The notes below the pieces were generated by a model. It was not told the origin of the DNA. It worked only from the letters and a program-made list of their open reading frames with translations, and searched no databases. A DNA stretch of 64,000 nt from contig NZ_CALPDB010000002.1 of NCBI RefSeq assembly GCF_943193155.1, positions 1-64,000 of the forward strand, given 5' to 3'. Both the position numbers and the translations under genes were made by a program. This stretch comes from Veillonella intestinalis (lineage in GTDB: Bacteria > Bacillota > Negativicutes > Veillonellales > Veillonellaceae). Positions 35,850 through 45,139 of this stretch are shown here, piece after piece; within the stretch, counting starts at the first letter, position 1, and each line of letters starts with the position of its first letter.

Positions 35850-36927
35850 TTTGATCAGCCTCCTGCATTTTAGCAGCTTGATCTGCCGCAACTAAAGCTT
35901 GAATCAATTCGTCTAAATCCCCATTAAGCACGGCATCTAACTTATACAAAGTTAAATTAATGCGATGATCAGTAACACGGCCTTGAGGGAAATTATAGGT
36001 ACGGATACGTTCACTACGGTCACCAGTACCTACTTGACTTTTACGATCAGCGGCTACACTAGCAGCTGCTTCTTGTTCTGCTTTATCTTGCAACTTTGCA
36101 CGTAAAACGCGCATTGCCTTATCTTTATTTTTTAATTGGGAACGTTCATCTTGACAAGCTACTACAATACCAGTTGGTTTGTGAGTAATACGAACCGCTG
36201 ATTCAGTACGGTTAACGTGCTGTCCACCAGCGCCACTGGCACAATAAGTGTCAATTTGAAGGTCCTTGTCGTTAATTTCAATGTCTACATCTTCTGCTTC
36301 TGGTAAAACAGCTACTGTTACAGTCGATGTATGAATACGACCAGACGATTCTGTTTCTGGTACGCGTTGCACACGATGTACACCACTTTCAAATTTCAAT
36401 TTAGAATACGCACTATTGCCATCAACGGAGAATACGACTTCTTTAAAGCCTCCCAATTCTGGTGCATTCGCATCAATAATTTCACAACGCCAGCCCTGTG
36501 CTTCTGCATATTTCGTGTACATGCGGAATAAATCGCCAGCAAATAAAGCAGCTTCATCGCCACCAGCACCGCCACGAATTTCCACAATAACATTCTTTTC
36601 ATCATTAGGATCTTTAGGCAACAATAGAATATGAAGACGCTCTTCTAGATCTTCTTTACGCTCTTTTAGCTCTTTTAATTCTTCTTGTGCCATTTCACGA
36701 AACTCTTCATCAAGACTTTTATCTTCTAATACTTCAAGTGCTTCATCAATGCCAGTTAACACTTGTTTATACTCGCGAAAAGCTTGTACTGTTTCAGTAA
36801 GACTAGCATGCTGACGTGTTAATTTTTGCCACTCTTGTTGACGAGCAATCACTTCAGGGTCACTAATGCGTTGCTCCAAGTCCATATATTTATCTTCAAT
36901 AACTTGTAATTTATCTACTAATACCAT
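35842..36927 (-). CDS. prfA: Peptide chain release factor 1
   Basis: The 361-residue protein has [21 protein letters not shown], the stop-codon-reading [21 protein letters not shown] region and the peptidyl-transferase GGQ in [19 protein letters not shown]. It ends with [22 protein letters not shown]. In the codon-recognition loop PETESSGR the family's PxT appears as PET. Release factor 1 reads UAA and UAG. It lies upstream of prmC and downstream of the DUF1385 gene. Confidence 0.97.
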   Translation of the reverse strand: MVLVDKLQVIEDKYMDLEQRISDPEVIARQQEWQKLTRQHASLTETVQAFREYKQVLTGIDEALEVLEDKSLDEEFREMAQEELKELKERKEDLEERLHILLLPKDPNDEKNVIVEIRGGAGGDEAALFAGDLFRMYTKYAEAQGWRCEIIDANAPELGGFKEVVFSVDGNSAYSKLKFESGVHRVQRVPETESSGRIHTSTVTVAVLPEAEDVDIEINDKDLQIDTYCASGAGGQHVNRTESAVRITHKPTGIVVACQDERSQLKNKDKAMRVLRAKLQDKAEQEAAASVAADRKSQVGTGDRSERIRTYNFPQGRVTDHRINLTLYKLDAVLNGDLDELIQALVAADQAAKMQEADQNA

Positions 36928-36979
36928 GAATGGGTACCCCTTTCAGGTTAATTCTATCAATTTCTTCATCTTAATAACG

Positions 36980-37011
36980 AATTAATAACTAATTAATAAC
37001 TAATTAATAAT
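36980..37011. repeat. Short AT-rich tandem repeat between DUF1385 and prfA
   Basis: ATTAATAACTA recurs in tandem about two and a half to three times, with further ATTAATAA and TTAATAACTAA variants to about 37035. No other feature was seen in this 133-base gap. Confidence 0.6.
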
Positions 37012-37060
37012 TGATATTCTACTTAATAACTAATAAGCTACTATCGTTATCTAGACAAAG

Positions 37061-37948
37061 TTACACTTCATAAGCATCTTCTTCGCTAGGTCTTACTTCT
37101 TCAAGAGCGCGAATAGCCACTTCAATTTGATCATCTTCGGGCTCTCGAGTTGTCATATACTGCAACCATAAGCCTGGTGTTATTAAGAGTTTTACCAAGG
37201 CGTTATCACTGCGACCAGCTAAGCGAATCATTTCATAAGCAATCCCTGCTACTACGGGCATTAAAACAACCCGTGAAAGGATACGCTCCCATAAACTAGG
37301 CCATCCTAAAAAAGCAAATACAAAGATACTTGTTACCATAACAATGAGTAAAAAGTTAGTGCCACAACGAGCATGTAACCGGGAATGATTACGCACATTC
37401 GCTACCGTTAAAGGCATATCACTTTCATAGGTATGAATGGTCTTATGTTCAGCACCATGATATTGAAATACTCGACGAATATCTTTAGTCTGTCCAATAA
37501 CCCATATATAAAGCAAAAATAGAAGTAAGCGGATAGCACCTTCTATTAAATTCAATACAAAATGATTATCTCCTACACCAGGAATCCACTTAGCTGCATA
37601 TGTTGGTAAAGCCAAAAATAATCCAATAGCTAATAAGGTAGAAATAACCATAGTAATGGCTATTTCCTTATTCGTCATTGTTTCTTCCTCTTCTCCGGCC
37701 GCTTTAGCTGAAAAAGATAACGCCTTCATACCAATCACTAAAGACTCATATAAAGCTACACAACCACGCAATAAAGGTTTCTTTAATATAGGATATTGTT
37801 CACTAATTGAACTAGTTGTAGTCCTATCGACTACAATCTGGCCACTCGGTTCTCTAACCGCTGTGGCTGTATACTTAGGGCCGCGCATCATAACACCTTC
37901 TATGACCGCCTGTCCACCTACAAATTTTTTAACTCGTTTTGTTTCCAA
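37061..37948 (-). CDS. DUF1385 membrane protein
   Basis: The 295-residue protein starts METKRVKKFVGGQAVIEGVMMRGPKYTATAVREPSGQIVVD and contains FQYHGAEHKTIHTYE and HARCGTNFLLIV, the strongest signatures of DUF1385. It has four or five membrane helices between residues ~95 and 270. A His and Cys-rich conserved core suggests metal binding, but the function is unknown. The position between rpmE and prfA is conserved in many Firmicutes. The start is a TTG at 37948, five bases after GAGGAG; an upstream TTG is possible but has no ribosome site. Confidence 0.87.
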   Translation of the reverse strand: METKRVKKFVGGQAVIEGVMMRGPKYTATAVREPSGQIVVDRTTTSSISEQYPILKKPLLRGCVALYESLVIGMKALSFSAKAAGEEEETMTNKEIAITMVISTLLAIGLFLALPTYAAKWIPGVGDNHFVLNLIEGAIRLLLFLLYIWVIGQTKDIRRVFQYHGAEHKTIHTYESDMPLTVANVRNHSRLHARCGTNFLLIVMVTSIFVFAFLGWPSLWERILSRVVLMPVVAGIAYEMIRLAGRSDNALVKLLITPGLWLQYMTTREPEDDQIEVAIRALEEVRPSEEDAYEV

Positions 37949-38023
37949 AGCGTCTCCTCTCTCAAACAAATATAGGCAGAGCCGAAGCTCTGCCGTATTA
38001 TTTGTATAGCTAGACTACAGTAA

Positions 38024-38221
38024 TTATTTACCGTAACGCTTGTTGAATTGTTCGATACGACCGCGAGCCTGAGCAGTACGTTGCTGTCCTGTGAAGAACG
38101 GATGACATTTGGAACATACGTCTACACGAAGGTCGTTTTTAACAGAACCAGTTTTAAACGTATTGCCACAACCGCAAGTTACGGTAGCTTCACCATAATT
38201 AGGATGAATTCCTTCTTTCAT
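38024..38221 (-). CDS. rpmE: Ribosomal protein L31
   Basis: The 65-residue protein begins [19 protein letters not shown] and ends [26 protein letters not shown]. The four zinc ligands are present as CGC and CSKC, so this is the zinc-binding C+ form. It is a large-subunit ribosomal protein. ATG at 38221 follows AGAGGTG. A good promoter lies upstream. Confidence 0.96.
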   Translation of the reverse strand: MKEGIHPNYGEATVTCGCGNTFKTGSVKNDLRVDVCSKCHPFFTGQQRTAQARGRIEQFNKRYGK

Positions 38222-38261
38222 TCTATACACCTCTTTCCACTGTCCAAAACTATGCTTATTG

Positions 38262-38290
38262 ATTATATCATGGAGAATCAGTTAATGCAA
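38262..38290 (-). promoter_or_regulatory. Promoter of the rpmE-DUF1385-prfA-prmC-ywlC-ywlE unit
   Basis: Minus strand: TTGCAT (38290-38285), 17 bases, TATAAT (38267-38262) with a TG one base upstream of it (extended -10). About 40 bases before rpmE. Confidence 0.7.
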
Positions 38291-38320
38291 CTTATTCAAC
38301 TGAAAATGATAAAATTTTTC

Positions 38321-38626
38321 TTATTCGTCGGCCCCATCTTTTTCAGCTGCCTTTTCAGCAGCTTTAGCAACTTGACGTTCCGCTACAGATTCTTCATAAG
38401 CCGCTTCTAAATCTACTTCATTTAATAAATCGCGAAGCGCCAAAATTTCTTCTAGAGACAAAGTAATCCCCTTAGTCATACCATTGTACTCACTGTCCCA
38501 AGAGCGAAGATCAAATTTAGGGTTATAACGTCCCCAACTAGTACAAGTTAACTGCTTTTTCCAGCCATCTTTATTTTCAGATAAAGTGCCAAGTACTTTA
38601 TAAATCTCAAAATTTACTACAGCCAT
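38321..38626 (-). CDS. YdbC/PC4-like single-stranded nucleic acid binding protein
   Basis: The 101-residue protein has VNFEIYKVLGTLSENKDGWKKQLTCTSWG and PKFDLRSWDSEYNGMTKGITLSLEEILALRDLL. These correspond to the PC4-like fold of YdbC (Lactococcus) and its relatives, which bind single-stranded DNA or RNA. An Ala/Glu-rich tail of about 25 residues follows. It is 50 bases downstream of the 493-residue orphan gene and may share its transcript. Confidence 0.82.
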   Translation of the reverse strand: MAVVNFEIYKVLGTLSENKDGWKKQLTCTSWGRYNPKFDLRSWDSEYNGMTKGITLSLEEILALRDLLNEVDLEAAYEESVAERQVAKAAEKAAEKDGADE

Positions 38627-38676
38627 TACGTACCTCCTAGTCTATTCCTTTACTTTATCCCAATTCCTCAATCCTG

Positions 38677-40158
38677 TCAATTCGTTACTTCAGCCGGTGG
38701 CACAATTTCAGCCGCCATAGTTTCAATAGCAGTCTGCCAATCCTTGTCTGCTTTTTCTAAGGCTTGTTTACGTGCTTCTCGCGCTGTTTCAAATTGTCCG
38801 GCTAATTCAGCTAGGGCCTCTTCCTTAATAACACTACGCCGTACACTGCCCATCAACTGCAATAAGGCCGCTGATGATAAAACCATCTGAGCTAATTTAG
38901 TTAATACAGCTTTCCCTTTTTCACTACGGAAATAGGTATACCAAATATAGGCAGCTTGCGCATTCGTAAATAACCAATATGCGTCTGTGTCCTGAGATAC
39001 ATCCACCTGTTCGACTAATTCTGCATACGCCACTTCATCCAAAGCTTCACCGCTAGGACGGCCAGGCTGTTCAACAAGTTTTAACTGCACATCTAAGCCC
39101 TGACGTTCTACTACTAGACGAGTCGCTTCATAAGCACTAAAAATCTTCTGCACATATAAAGGCACTTTAGGATCTAATGAGGTAAAGCCATCTTCACCTA
39201 ACGTAGGCAATTGCGCCTTCATAGCAGGTTCTACACCACATAGTGATAAACCATACTGCACTAACGAAAACGTATCCATAGAGGCTAATACTTCATGTGG
39301 CAAGGCAATAAATGGTGTACTGCGCCAGCCATCGTCTATAACCTCACGAATCTCCAATCCTACTTTTTTTACATCATAATTAGTATATACAAACTCATAT
39401 GTCCCTAAAGGAGCCCATTCCCGTACAGTTTGCAAACGCTTTTGTAAAAGCATATATTGTACTGCCATACGATTCATGCCTACCTGGTCCTGAATCGCAC
39501 TAATAGGAATAAAATAATGAGCCGTGCCTAATTCTGTAATATTGCCTACACGGGTTGCTAACTCTTCCATTATCTGTACAGGTGCTCGGAATAAACCAGT
39601 CGATGCCGCAATAATATGGTCAAAAATTACATCGTCTGGCCATTCATTTATGACTGGTGCCAATGGATATAATTGCTTAAATAAGTTATAGCATGTCTCT
39701 GATGGCGTATACAATAATAAACGCTCTACTGGCAGAGTTTGTAGAATCTCTTCAGCTAAGCTAGCATATTCTTCAATAAAGGCAAGTAAAATAATACCTT
39801 CCGTGGATTTATGTGTTTCAATAATTTCCTTAAATGGCAAACGCCATTGTTCACCACTTACAATCCCTTCCACATAACCAGTTTCACTAATAAAATCCAT
39901 CACTTCTATTGCAAACGATGGGCCATACACTCGTTCAAAACCCGCTTGATCATAAGGAATGGGACCAAAAACCTCTACTGTACTCTGCGTAGCTAATTCA
40001 TATAGCTTTTCACCAGTAATCCCCCATTGACGAACTTCAGAACTACCTTGTAATATTTGATCCAATACACGAAAGCGCAAAAGTTCTGTTACTACGTCAC
40101 TTCCCGTAACTCCTAGCTCTTTAAATTTATTAATTATACTTTGCATTGCTTCTTTCAA
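38677..40158 (-). CDS. Protein of unknown function coupled to nth
   Basis: The 493-residue protein was not recognised. It is acidic and appears cytoplasmic, with no signal peptide or membrane segment. A region around residues 115-190 (ILLAFIEEYASLAEEIL, VERLLLYTPSE, VIFDHIIAASTGLFRAP) alternates strands and helices like a Rossmann-type fold, loosely reminiscent of N6-adenine methylase relatives but without an NPPY motif. The last ~90 residues are helical and charged, probably coiled coil. The TTG start at 40158 has AAGGAGG inside the end of nth, only two bases separate the genes, and translation is probably coupled. It may be restricted to Veillonella and relatives. Confidence 0.75.
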   Translation of the reverse strand: MKEAMQSIINKFKELGVTGSDVVTELLRFRVLDQILQGSSEVRQWGITGEKLYELATQSTVEVFGPIPYDQAGFERVYGPSFAIEVMDFISETGYVEGIVSGEQWRLPFKEIIETHKSTEGIILLAFIEEYASLAEEILQTLPVERLLLYTPSETCYNLFKQLYPLAPVINEWPDDVIFDHIIAASTGLFRAPVQIMEELATRVGNITELGTAHYFIPISAIQDQVGMNRMAVQYMLLQKRLQTVREWAPLGTYEFVYTNYDVKKVGLEIREVIDDGWRSTPFIALPHEVLASMDTFSLVQYGLSLCGVEPAMKAQLPTLGEDGFTSLDPKVPLYVQKIFSAYEATRLVVERQGLDVQLKLVEQPGRPSGEALDEVAYAELVEQVDVSQDTDAYWLFTNAQAAYIWYTYFRSEKGKAVLTKLAQMVLSSAALLQLMGSVRRSVIKEEALAELAGQFETAREARKQALEKADKDWQTAIETMAAEIVPPAEVTN

Positions 40159-40160
40159 TT

Positions 40161-40799
40161 TTATGCCTCCTTACCCGCTGACGGACATACATGAGCCAAC
40201 GGACATTCACCACATACAGGTTTGCGGGCCTTGCATATTTTACGACCATGCCAAATCAACCAATGATGTGCCGCACTCCATTTTTCCATGGGAATCGCTT
40301 TTTTAAGTTTTTCTTCTACCGCTTCAGGTGTCTTGCCACGTGCTAAGCCTAAGCGATTAGACACTCTAAACACATGCGTATCTACAGCAATAGCTGGTAT
40401 ATCAAACAAAACAGAAATTAGTACATTCGCTGTTTTACGCCCTACTCCTGGCAATTGTACCAATTTGTCAAAATCTGCTGGTACTTCACCACCATAGGTA
40501 TGCACCAAAATATCGCAAGTTTTAATTAAATTAGCAGCTTTTGCCCGATAGAGACCACAATCACGAATTAGTACTTCTAACTTTGCAGTACCTAAGGCAA
40601 GCATGTCAGCTGGATCACTATAAGTAGGAAATAAACGATTCGTAATAATATTAACTCGCTCATCCGTACACTGTGCCGATAATACAACCGCCACTAATAA
40701 TTCAAAAGGACTATTATAATGTAGTGCCGGCTTGGCATCTTTATATATAGTTTCTAATATTTCAATTTGTTCTGCTTTAATAGCTTTAGTTACACGCAT
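40161..40799 (-). CDS. nth: Endonuclease III
   Basis: The 212-residue DNA glycosylase/AP lyase has the helix-hairpin-helix LPGVGRKTANVLI with the catalytic Lys122 and the catalytic Asp140 in AVDTHVFRV. It also has the iron-sulfur cluster ligands C-x6-C-x2-C-x5-C in CKARKPVCGECPLAHVC. LSAQCTDERVN near residue 40 is also typical. It removes oxidised pyrimidines and cuts at the abasic site. Its leader of up to 200 bases in the 342-base gap 40800-41141 shows no clear promoter or structure. Confidence 0.97.
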   Translation of the reverse strand: MRVTKAIKAEQIEILETIYKDAKPALHYNSPFELLVAVVLSAQCTDERVNIITNRLFPTYSDPADMLALGTAKLEVLIRDCGLYRAKAANLIKTCDILVHTYGGEVPADFDKLVQLPGVGRKTANVLISVLFDIPAIAVDTHVFRVSNRLGLARGKTPEAVEEKLKKAIPMEKWSAAHHWLIWHGRKICKARKPVCGECPLAHVCPSAGKEA

Positions 40800-41104
40800 T
40801 ATTATAGACTCCTAATGCCATTATCGAATACCTATTCACTATGTGCTATCACTCATATCTTACATGACCGCTAAAGAATTAATTGCTTCTAAAAATAAAA
40901 ATTAGATACTTTTAAAAATCTATCTCTAACACTGATAGCATATAATCTTCTAATTCATATTGTACCATAAACAATCAGTAAACCTCATACTTTTACAATT
41001 ATATCACTAACATTAGGGAAACATCAAACAACACACCTTCTAAAAAGCCCCTTCTATTGCCCCCTATATCTTATAGTTTCGCATAGAACCTCATTGACCG
41101 ATAT

Positions 41105-41112
41105 GATATAAT
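41105..41112 (+). promoter_or_regulatory. Extended -10 promoter of the DUF896 gene
   Basis: TGATATAAT is a TGn-extended TATAAT (41107-41112), about 30 bases before the coding start. No good -35 box lies at the right distance. GGGAGG precedes the ATG. Confidence 0.5.
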
Positions 41113-41141
41113 AATTACATATTACTACTTGGGAGGATTGT

Positions 41142-41381
41142 ATGGAAATTAATGATGTGTTAGCTCGTATCAATGAATTAGCTCATAAAAAGAAGTCCGG
41201 TCAAGCCTTAACAGAGGCAGAATTGGTTGAAAAAAAAGAATTATACCGTATTTATCTCGACTTTATTCGGGGCCAAGTAAAATCACAACTGGACCGCGTT
41301 CAATTTGTCGACGAAGAAACGGGAACTATTACACCGGCCAAAGATTTAGCAGCTGCTAAGGCTAAAAAACAGACTCATTAA
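41142..41381 (+). CDS. DUF896 (YnzC/YlaC-like) small protein
   Basis: The 79-residue protein has DVLARINELAHKKKSGQALTEAELVEKKELYRIYLDFIRGQVKSQLDRVQFVDEETG, the near-invariant core of DUF896 (B. subtilis YnzC). The family consists of small helical cytoplasmic proteins without an assigned activity. The C-terminus is Lys/Ala-rich. It is a single gene on the opposite strand to its neighbours with its own terminator. Confidence 0.92.
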   Translation: MEINDVLARINELAHKKKSGQALTEAELVEKKELYRIYLDFIRGQVKSQLDRVQFVDEETGTITPAKDLAAAKAKKQTH

Positions 41382-41400
41382 ACTATATAAACATAAAAAA

Positions 41401-41438
41401 AATCCGGTAACTAACCTATAAAAATTAGTTACCGGATT
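41401..41438 (+). terminator. Terminator after the DUF896 gene
   Basis: Fourteen-base perfect arms AATCCGGTAACTAA (41401-41414) and TTAGTTACCGGATT (41425-41438) followed by TTTTA. A-rich upstream sequence means it could work on both strands, and the convergent aminotransferase gene ends 100 bases away. Confidence 0.9.
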
Positions 41439-41537
41439 TTTATATTAACATCTTACTTACATTGTATATTCTCAAATCTTCTCTATATCCATAGAAAACA
41501 TAGAGAAAATCTTACATCAATTCACTTATAACTACTT

Positions 41538-42788
41538 TTATAAATGACCTAATCGATGCATTACATTATATACAGTTTTAGCTAAACCATGCATTTGACG
41601 CTTAGGAATGCTACAAGCAGCAATACGAATACCATGTTTTAAAGCAATGACATACACATGATCTTTTGTTAATTCCTCAACAATTTCTTTACTATGTTCA
41701 GTAGGAATCGTCAAGAAGAAACCACCACAATATGGCAAGCAAGGAACGCCCAATTCTTTCGCTTCTTCTGTAAAAATATGAGCACGTTCTTGCACCAATT
41801 CACAATATTCAGCACGTTCTTTTTCATGAGCAGCCAACTTAGCTGGATCATTTACAATATTCGCCATAGTGCGCATAGCTGGACGACAAATATTAGACCA
41901 AGTAGCACGAGATGTTAAAGCATTAATTTCTGTAAATTCATTATTAACATCTTTATCAGATGTAATACCAATCATCGCGCCAACACGCTGACCATACATA
42001 GTAAAGCCTTTAGATAAACTATAGCAAGCTACTACTAAAATTTCTTTTGGTAATTGGCTAAACTTTTTAAAGAAACGACGTACTGTTTGCTTTTCACCAG
42101 AGTAATCAATATATGCAACGTCACAAGCAATAATAACTTTATTCTTGCCACTGCCTACTAACTCCTTAGCAAAACCAATGACTTTATCCCAATCTTCATC
42201 CGTTAAGCTAAAACCTGTAGGATTATTACCAGGTGTATTGAAAATTAACACTACATTTTCCTGATTAGCGGCTACTTCTAAAGCTTTTGCTTTAAAAGCT
42301 TCGAAGTTAAAATGCAAACTTTCATCAAACAAAGGATATGTTTCTAAACGACGGTGATTATCACCACAAATTTGTTCATAAGCACCCCAATACCAATCGG
42401 CTGTAAGAACCACATCTTCTGGGTTAGTATAATTATGAACTAAATGATGAATCCCACCAGTACCACCAGCCGTTGCCACAGCTGAAATTAAAGCGTCTGG
42501 TCTTGATTCACCAAAGCACTCTTTTTGAGCAGCTTCTAAAAATTCTGGCAAGCCTGCAATAGGCGCATATGCAGTATATTCATTGCGTGGTAAATGCAAG
42601 TATTCATGTTCTACGGCTTTTAAGAAGACAATATTCCCCTCTTCGTCCATAATAGAACCCAAGGTGCCATTCAATACATTTTCTTTCCCATTTTGTCGAG
42701 CATCTTCCTGTGCTCGTGCATTCATGACGAAAATATTATCTTTTGCTTTTTTGCCACGGGCGTGCGCAGCAGCCATACTCATAGTCAT
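41538..42788 (-). CDS. PLP-dependent class I/II aminotransferase
   Basis: The 416-residue protein has the aminotransferase fold type I landmarks: VATAGGTGGIHHLVHNYTNPEDVVL, FNTPGNNPTGFSLTDEDW with the conserved Asn-Pro, ACDVAYIDYSG with the pyridine-nitrogen Asp, and the Lys-PLP motif CYSLSKGFTMYGQRVG. This resembles aromatic or branched-chain amino acid aminotransferases of the MalY/TyrB-like groups, but the substrate cannot be read. It is a single gene. The ATG has only GGTG upstream; an ATG two codons later is an alternative. Confidence 0.9.
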   Translation of the reverse strand: MTMSMAAAHARGKKAKDNIFVMNARAQEDARQNGKENVLNGTLGSIMDEEGNIVFLKAVEHEYLHLPRNEYTAYAPIAGLPEFLEAAQKECFGESRPDALISAVATAGGTGGIHHLVHNYTNPEDVVLTADWYWGAYEQICGDNHRRLETYPLFDESLHFNFEAFKAKALEVAANQENVVLIFNTPGNNPTGFSLTDEDWDKVIGFAKELVGSGKNKVIIACDVAYIDYSGEKQTVRRFFKKFSQLPKEILVVACYSLSKGFTMYGQRVGAMIGITSDKDVNNEFTEINALTSRATWSNICRPAMRTMANIVNDPAKLAAHEKERAEYCELVQERAHIFTEEAKELGVPCLPYCGGFFLTIPTEHSKEIVEELTKDHVYVIALKHGIRIAACSIPKRQMHGLAKTVYNVMHRLGHL

Positions 42789-42946
42789 TTATAACACCAT
42801 CCCATCTTAAGTTAATAATTCCTTACTTAATAATAACTAAAATAGGTGTCTCTTACAAGCGGAAATGCATTGTTTTTCAAAAGAATATTGTATACACTAT
42901 TGTGTCTATTTTATATACTATTTTTTCTAATAATTAGATTAAAAAA

Positions 42947-42978
42947 GCCCGTGACTATAGAAATCTATAGTCACGGAC
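42947..42978 (-). terminator. Terminator after the outer-membrane protein gene
   Basis: Arms GCCCGTGACTATAG (42947-42960) and CTATAGTCACGGAC (42965-42978), one mismatch, followed on the minus strand by TTTTTTAATC. It ends the dcw-ftsZ run. Confidence 0.9.
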
Positions 42979-43025
42979 TTGATTAATCACTAGCTATTGC
43001 CTAGTAGTAACAACTCTAGATAATA

Positions 43026-43604
43026 TTAGAAGTTGTAACCTACGCCAGCATGTAAGCCTTTAACAGTGCCACGATCGCCATCTACACTGTATTTATCATA
43101 TTGATAATATACATTAAGATCTAAATCTTCGTTTAACTCATAAGCAGCACCGATTTGATATGTATTTTTGATGTCATTACCAAAACCGATTTTAGCATAA
43201 CCATTAAGTTTGTCAGCTAATGGCACATGACCAATTACACCAGCTTGCATACCAGTTTCATGATCGCCAGCTGCTTTAATGTATGTACCAGCACCGTATA
43301 CGTTTACATTTGGATGGATTTTATATACAGCTGCTAATTGATGATCTTTCAAATCGCTCTGATCATCAAGATTTACTTTGCTATAAGCATATTGTAAAGC
43401 CCATTTATCGCTTAAAGCAGTTTGTAAGTTAGCACCAAAACCATCAGCATGACCGCTTTCGCCAGTTACGCTTTGGTTAAAGCTGTATTCAACACCCACT
43501 TTGCTCTGACCTTCGTTAATGTCAGTTACAGGTACAGCAGCTGCAAAAGCAGCGCCAGTTAACATAGTAGAGGCTAAAGTAGCCACGAATAATTTCTTGT
43601 TCAT
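43026..43604 (-). CDS. Outer-membrane beta-barrel protein
   Basis: The 192-residue protein has a signal peptide MNKKLFVATLASTMLTGAAFAA. It is followed by alternating amphipathic strands (KVGVEYSFNQSV, GFGANLQTALSDKWALQYAYSKV, NVYGAGTYIKA, YAKIGFGND, YQIGAAYELNEDLDLNVYYQYDKY) and a terminal strand ending in aromatic F (GLHAGVGYNF), the usual signal for outer-membrane insertion. Eight strands would fit an OmpW/OmpX-sized barrel. The start at 43604 follows TGAGGAGG; a TTG upstream would include that ribosome site. It lies 41 bases after ftsZ with no terminator between. Confidence 0.85.
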   Translation of the reverse strand: MNKKLFVATLASTMLTGAAFAAAVPVTDINEGQSKVGVEYSFNQSVTGESGHADGFGANLQTALSDKWALQYAYSKVNLDDQSDLKDHQLAAVYKIHPNVNVYGAGTYIKAAGDHETGMQAGVIGHVPLADKLNGYAKIGFGNDIKNTYQIGAAYELNEDLDLNVYYQYDKYSVDGDRGTVKGLHAGVGYNF

Positions 43605-43645
43605 AAGGTACCTCCTCAAATCTCAACACAAAACTAATTATTTAA

Positions 43646-44650
43646 TTAGCGTTTCATAAATGTAGGAATTTCTGGCCCTACGGTTCCAAATGGAGATTTT
43701 GTCACACCTGTTTTAGGTTGCGCCCCGAAGCCAGTAGCTACAACAGTAATTTGTACGCGATCTCCAAGGTTTTCATCTATAACGGAACCAAAGATAATAT
43801 TTGCTTCTGGATCCGCTGCTTCGGAAATGATTTCAGCCGCTTCGTTAATTTCGAATAAGCTTAAATCATTGCTACCAGTAATATTCAAGAGAATGCCTTT
43901 AGCCCCTTCAATAGAAGTTTCTAATAATGGGCTATTAATTGCCATTTTAGCAGCATCAACAGCACGGTTTTCACCTTCGCCGATACCAATGCCCATCAAA
44001 GCTTCCCCTTGATTAGTCATAATAGTTTTAACGTCAGCAAAGTCAAGGTTAATAAGACCTGGTACTGTAATCAAATCAGAAATACCTTTAATACCTTGAC
44101 GAAGCACATCGTCAGCCGTACGGAAGGCTTCATTCAATGGAGTCTTTTTATCCACAACTTGCAATAATTTATCATTAGGAATCACAATAATTGTATCTAC
44201 TTTGCTAGTTAACATTTCAATACCTTTATCAGCTTGATTTTTACGACGTTTACCTTCAAAAGTAAATGGTTTTGTTACAACACCAACAGTTAACGCACCC
44301 ATTTCACGAGCACATTCTGCTACGATTGGCGCTGCACCAGTACCAGTGCCACCACCCATACCAGCAGTAACAAATACCATGTCGGAACCTTGAAGGGCTT
44401 TAGTAATTTCTTCACGACTTTCTTGAGCAGCTTCTTCCCCTACTTCTGGGTTAGCACCGGCACCAAGACCTTTAGTCAATTTTTCACCTAATTGGATTTT
44501 TGTTGTTGCTTTTGAATTATCTAATGCTTGTGTTTCTGTATTGGCTACCAAGAACTCTACACCTTGAAGGCCACTGTCAATCATACGATTTACGGCGTTG
44601 CTTCCGCCACCACCGACACCAATAACTTTAATACTTGCGAATTCCGACAT
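43646..44650 (-). CDS. ftsZ: Cell division protein FtsZ
   Basis: The 334-residue tubulin-like GTPase has [17 protein letters not shown], the tubulin signature GMGGGTGTG (97-105), [13 protein letters not shown] and [11 protein letters not shown], and ends in IPTFMKR, the conserved C-terminal peptide that binds FtsA, SepF or EzrA partners. The linker before that peptide is very short (about 15 residues), making the protein shorter than the usual 350-390. It forms the division ring. It is separated from the small basic protein gene by 144 bases that hold TATAAT-like boxes, so an own promoter is likely. ftsA is not next to it. Confidence 0.97.
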   Translation of the reverse strand: MSEFASIKVIGVGGGGSNAVNRMIDSGLQGVEFLVANTETQALDNSKATTKIQLGEKLTKGLGAGANPEVGEEAAQESREEITKALQGSDMVFVTAGMGGGTGTGAAPIVAECAREMGALTVGVVTKPFTFEGKRRKNQADKGIEMLTSKVDTIIVIPNDKLLQVVDKKTPLNEAFRTADDVLRQGIKGISDLITVPGLINLDFADVKTIMTNQGEALMGIGIGEGENRAVDAAKMAINSPLLETSIEGAKGILLNITGSNDLSLFEINEAAEIISEAADPEANIIFGSVIDENLGDRVQITVVATGFGAQPKTGVTKSPFGTVGPEIPTFMKR

Positions 44651-44794
44651 TTACGTTCCTCCTCCTGTTGCCCGTAAGATTTATATGCCCTTTATTTCAA
44701 ACTAAGTGATTATATTCAATATTATTATAACTAGTTTCATTTCATTTTACACTATTTTTTTTATTTTTTCCACTCTTTTAAGTAAAAGTATACC

Positions 44795-45139
44795 TTATTT
44801 TGTACGTCTTGACAAAAGTAATCGACGAATTGCTGCGGTATTTTGGAACAATCGTAAGCCAAAACTGATTAATGCAACATAATAGAGGTCGATACCAACA
44901 AAATTGCCCAAGAATACTAACAAAGCGGCTAATAGTGAATTTGAAAAGAAACCGGTCAAAAAGATAGATAAATTAAAGATACGCTCTAAGGCTGCTCGAG
45001 TGCCACCAAATACACTATCCAAAGCGGCTAATAAGGCAACCGAAGTATATTTAGCATAAATAGGTGAAATTTCTAATGGAGTTAACACGCCAATAGCAAT
45101 CCCCAAAATTAACCCGCCAGCGATAAATAAATACATCAT
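44795..45139 (-). CDS. sbp: Small basic protein (Sbp, DUF1290)
   Basis: The 114-residue protein has three hydrophobic segments and reads MYLFIAGGLILGIAIGVLTPLEISPIYAKYTSVALLAALDSVFGGTRAALE. This is the family signature of Sbp, found next to DUF881 genes between ftsQ and ftsZ in Firmicutes. The C-terminal RRLLLSRRTK is basic. Its function is unknown. It overlaps the DUF881 stop by one base. Confidence 0.9.
   Translation of the reverse strand: MMYLFIAGGLILGIAIGVLTPLEISPIYAKYTSVALLAALDSVFGGTRAALERIFNLSIFLTGFFSNSLLAALLVFLGNFVGIDLYYVALISFGLRLFQNTAAIRRLLLSRRTK

Noticed and set aside
36980-37035. AT-rich tandem repeat as a possible origin or att site
   Set aside because: It lacks DnaA boxes and associated genes; it is a simple short slippage-type repeat between operon genes.
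38677-40158. Assignment of the orphan gene as a DNA methyltransferase
   Set aside because: The NPPY-type catalytic motif and a clear SAM-binding glycine motif are absent, so only a loose fold resemblance is left.
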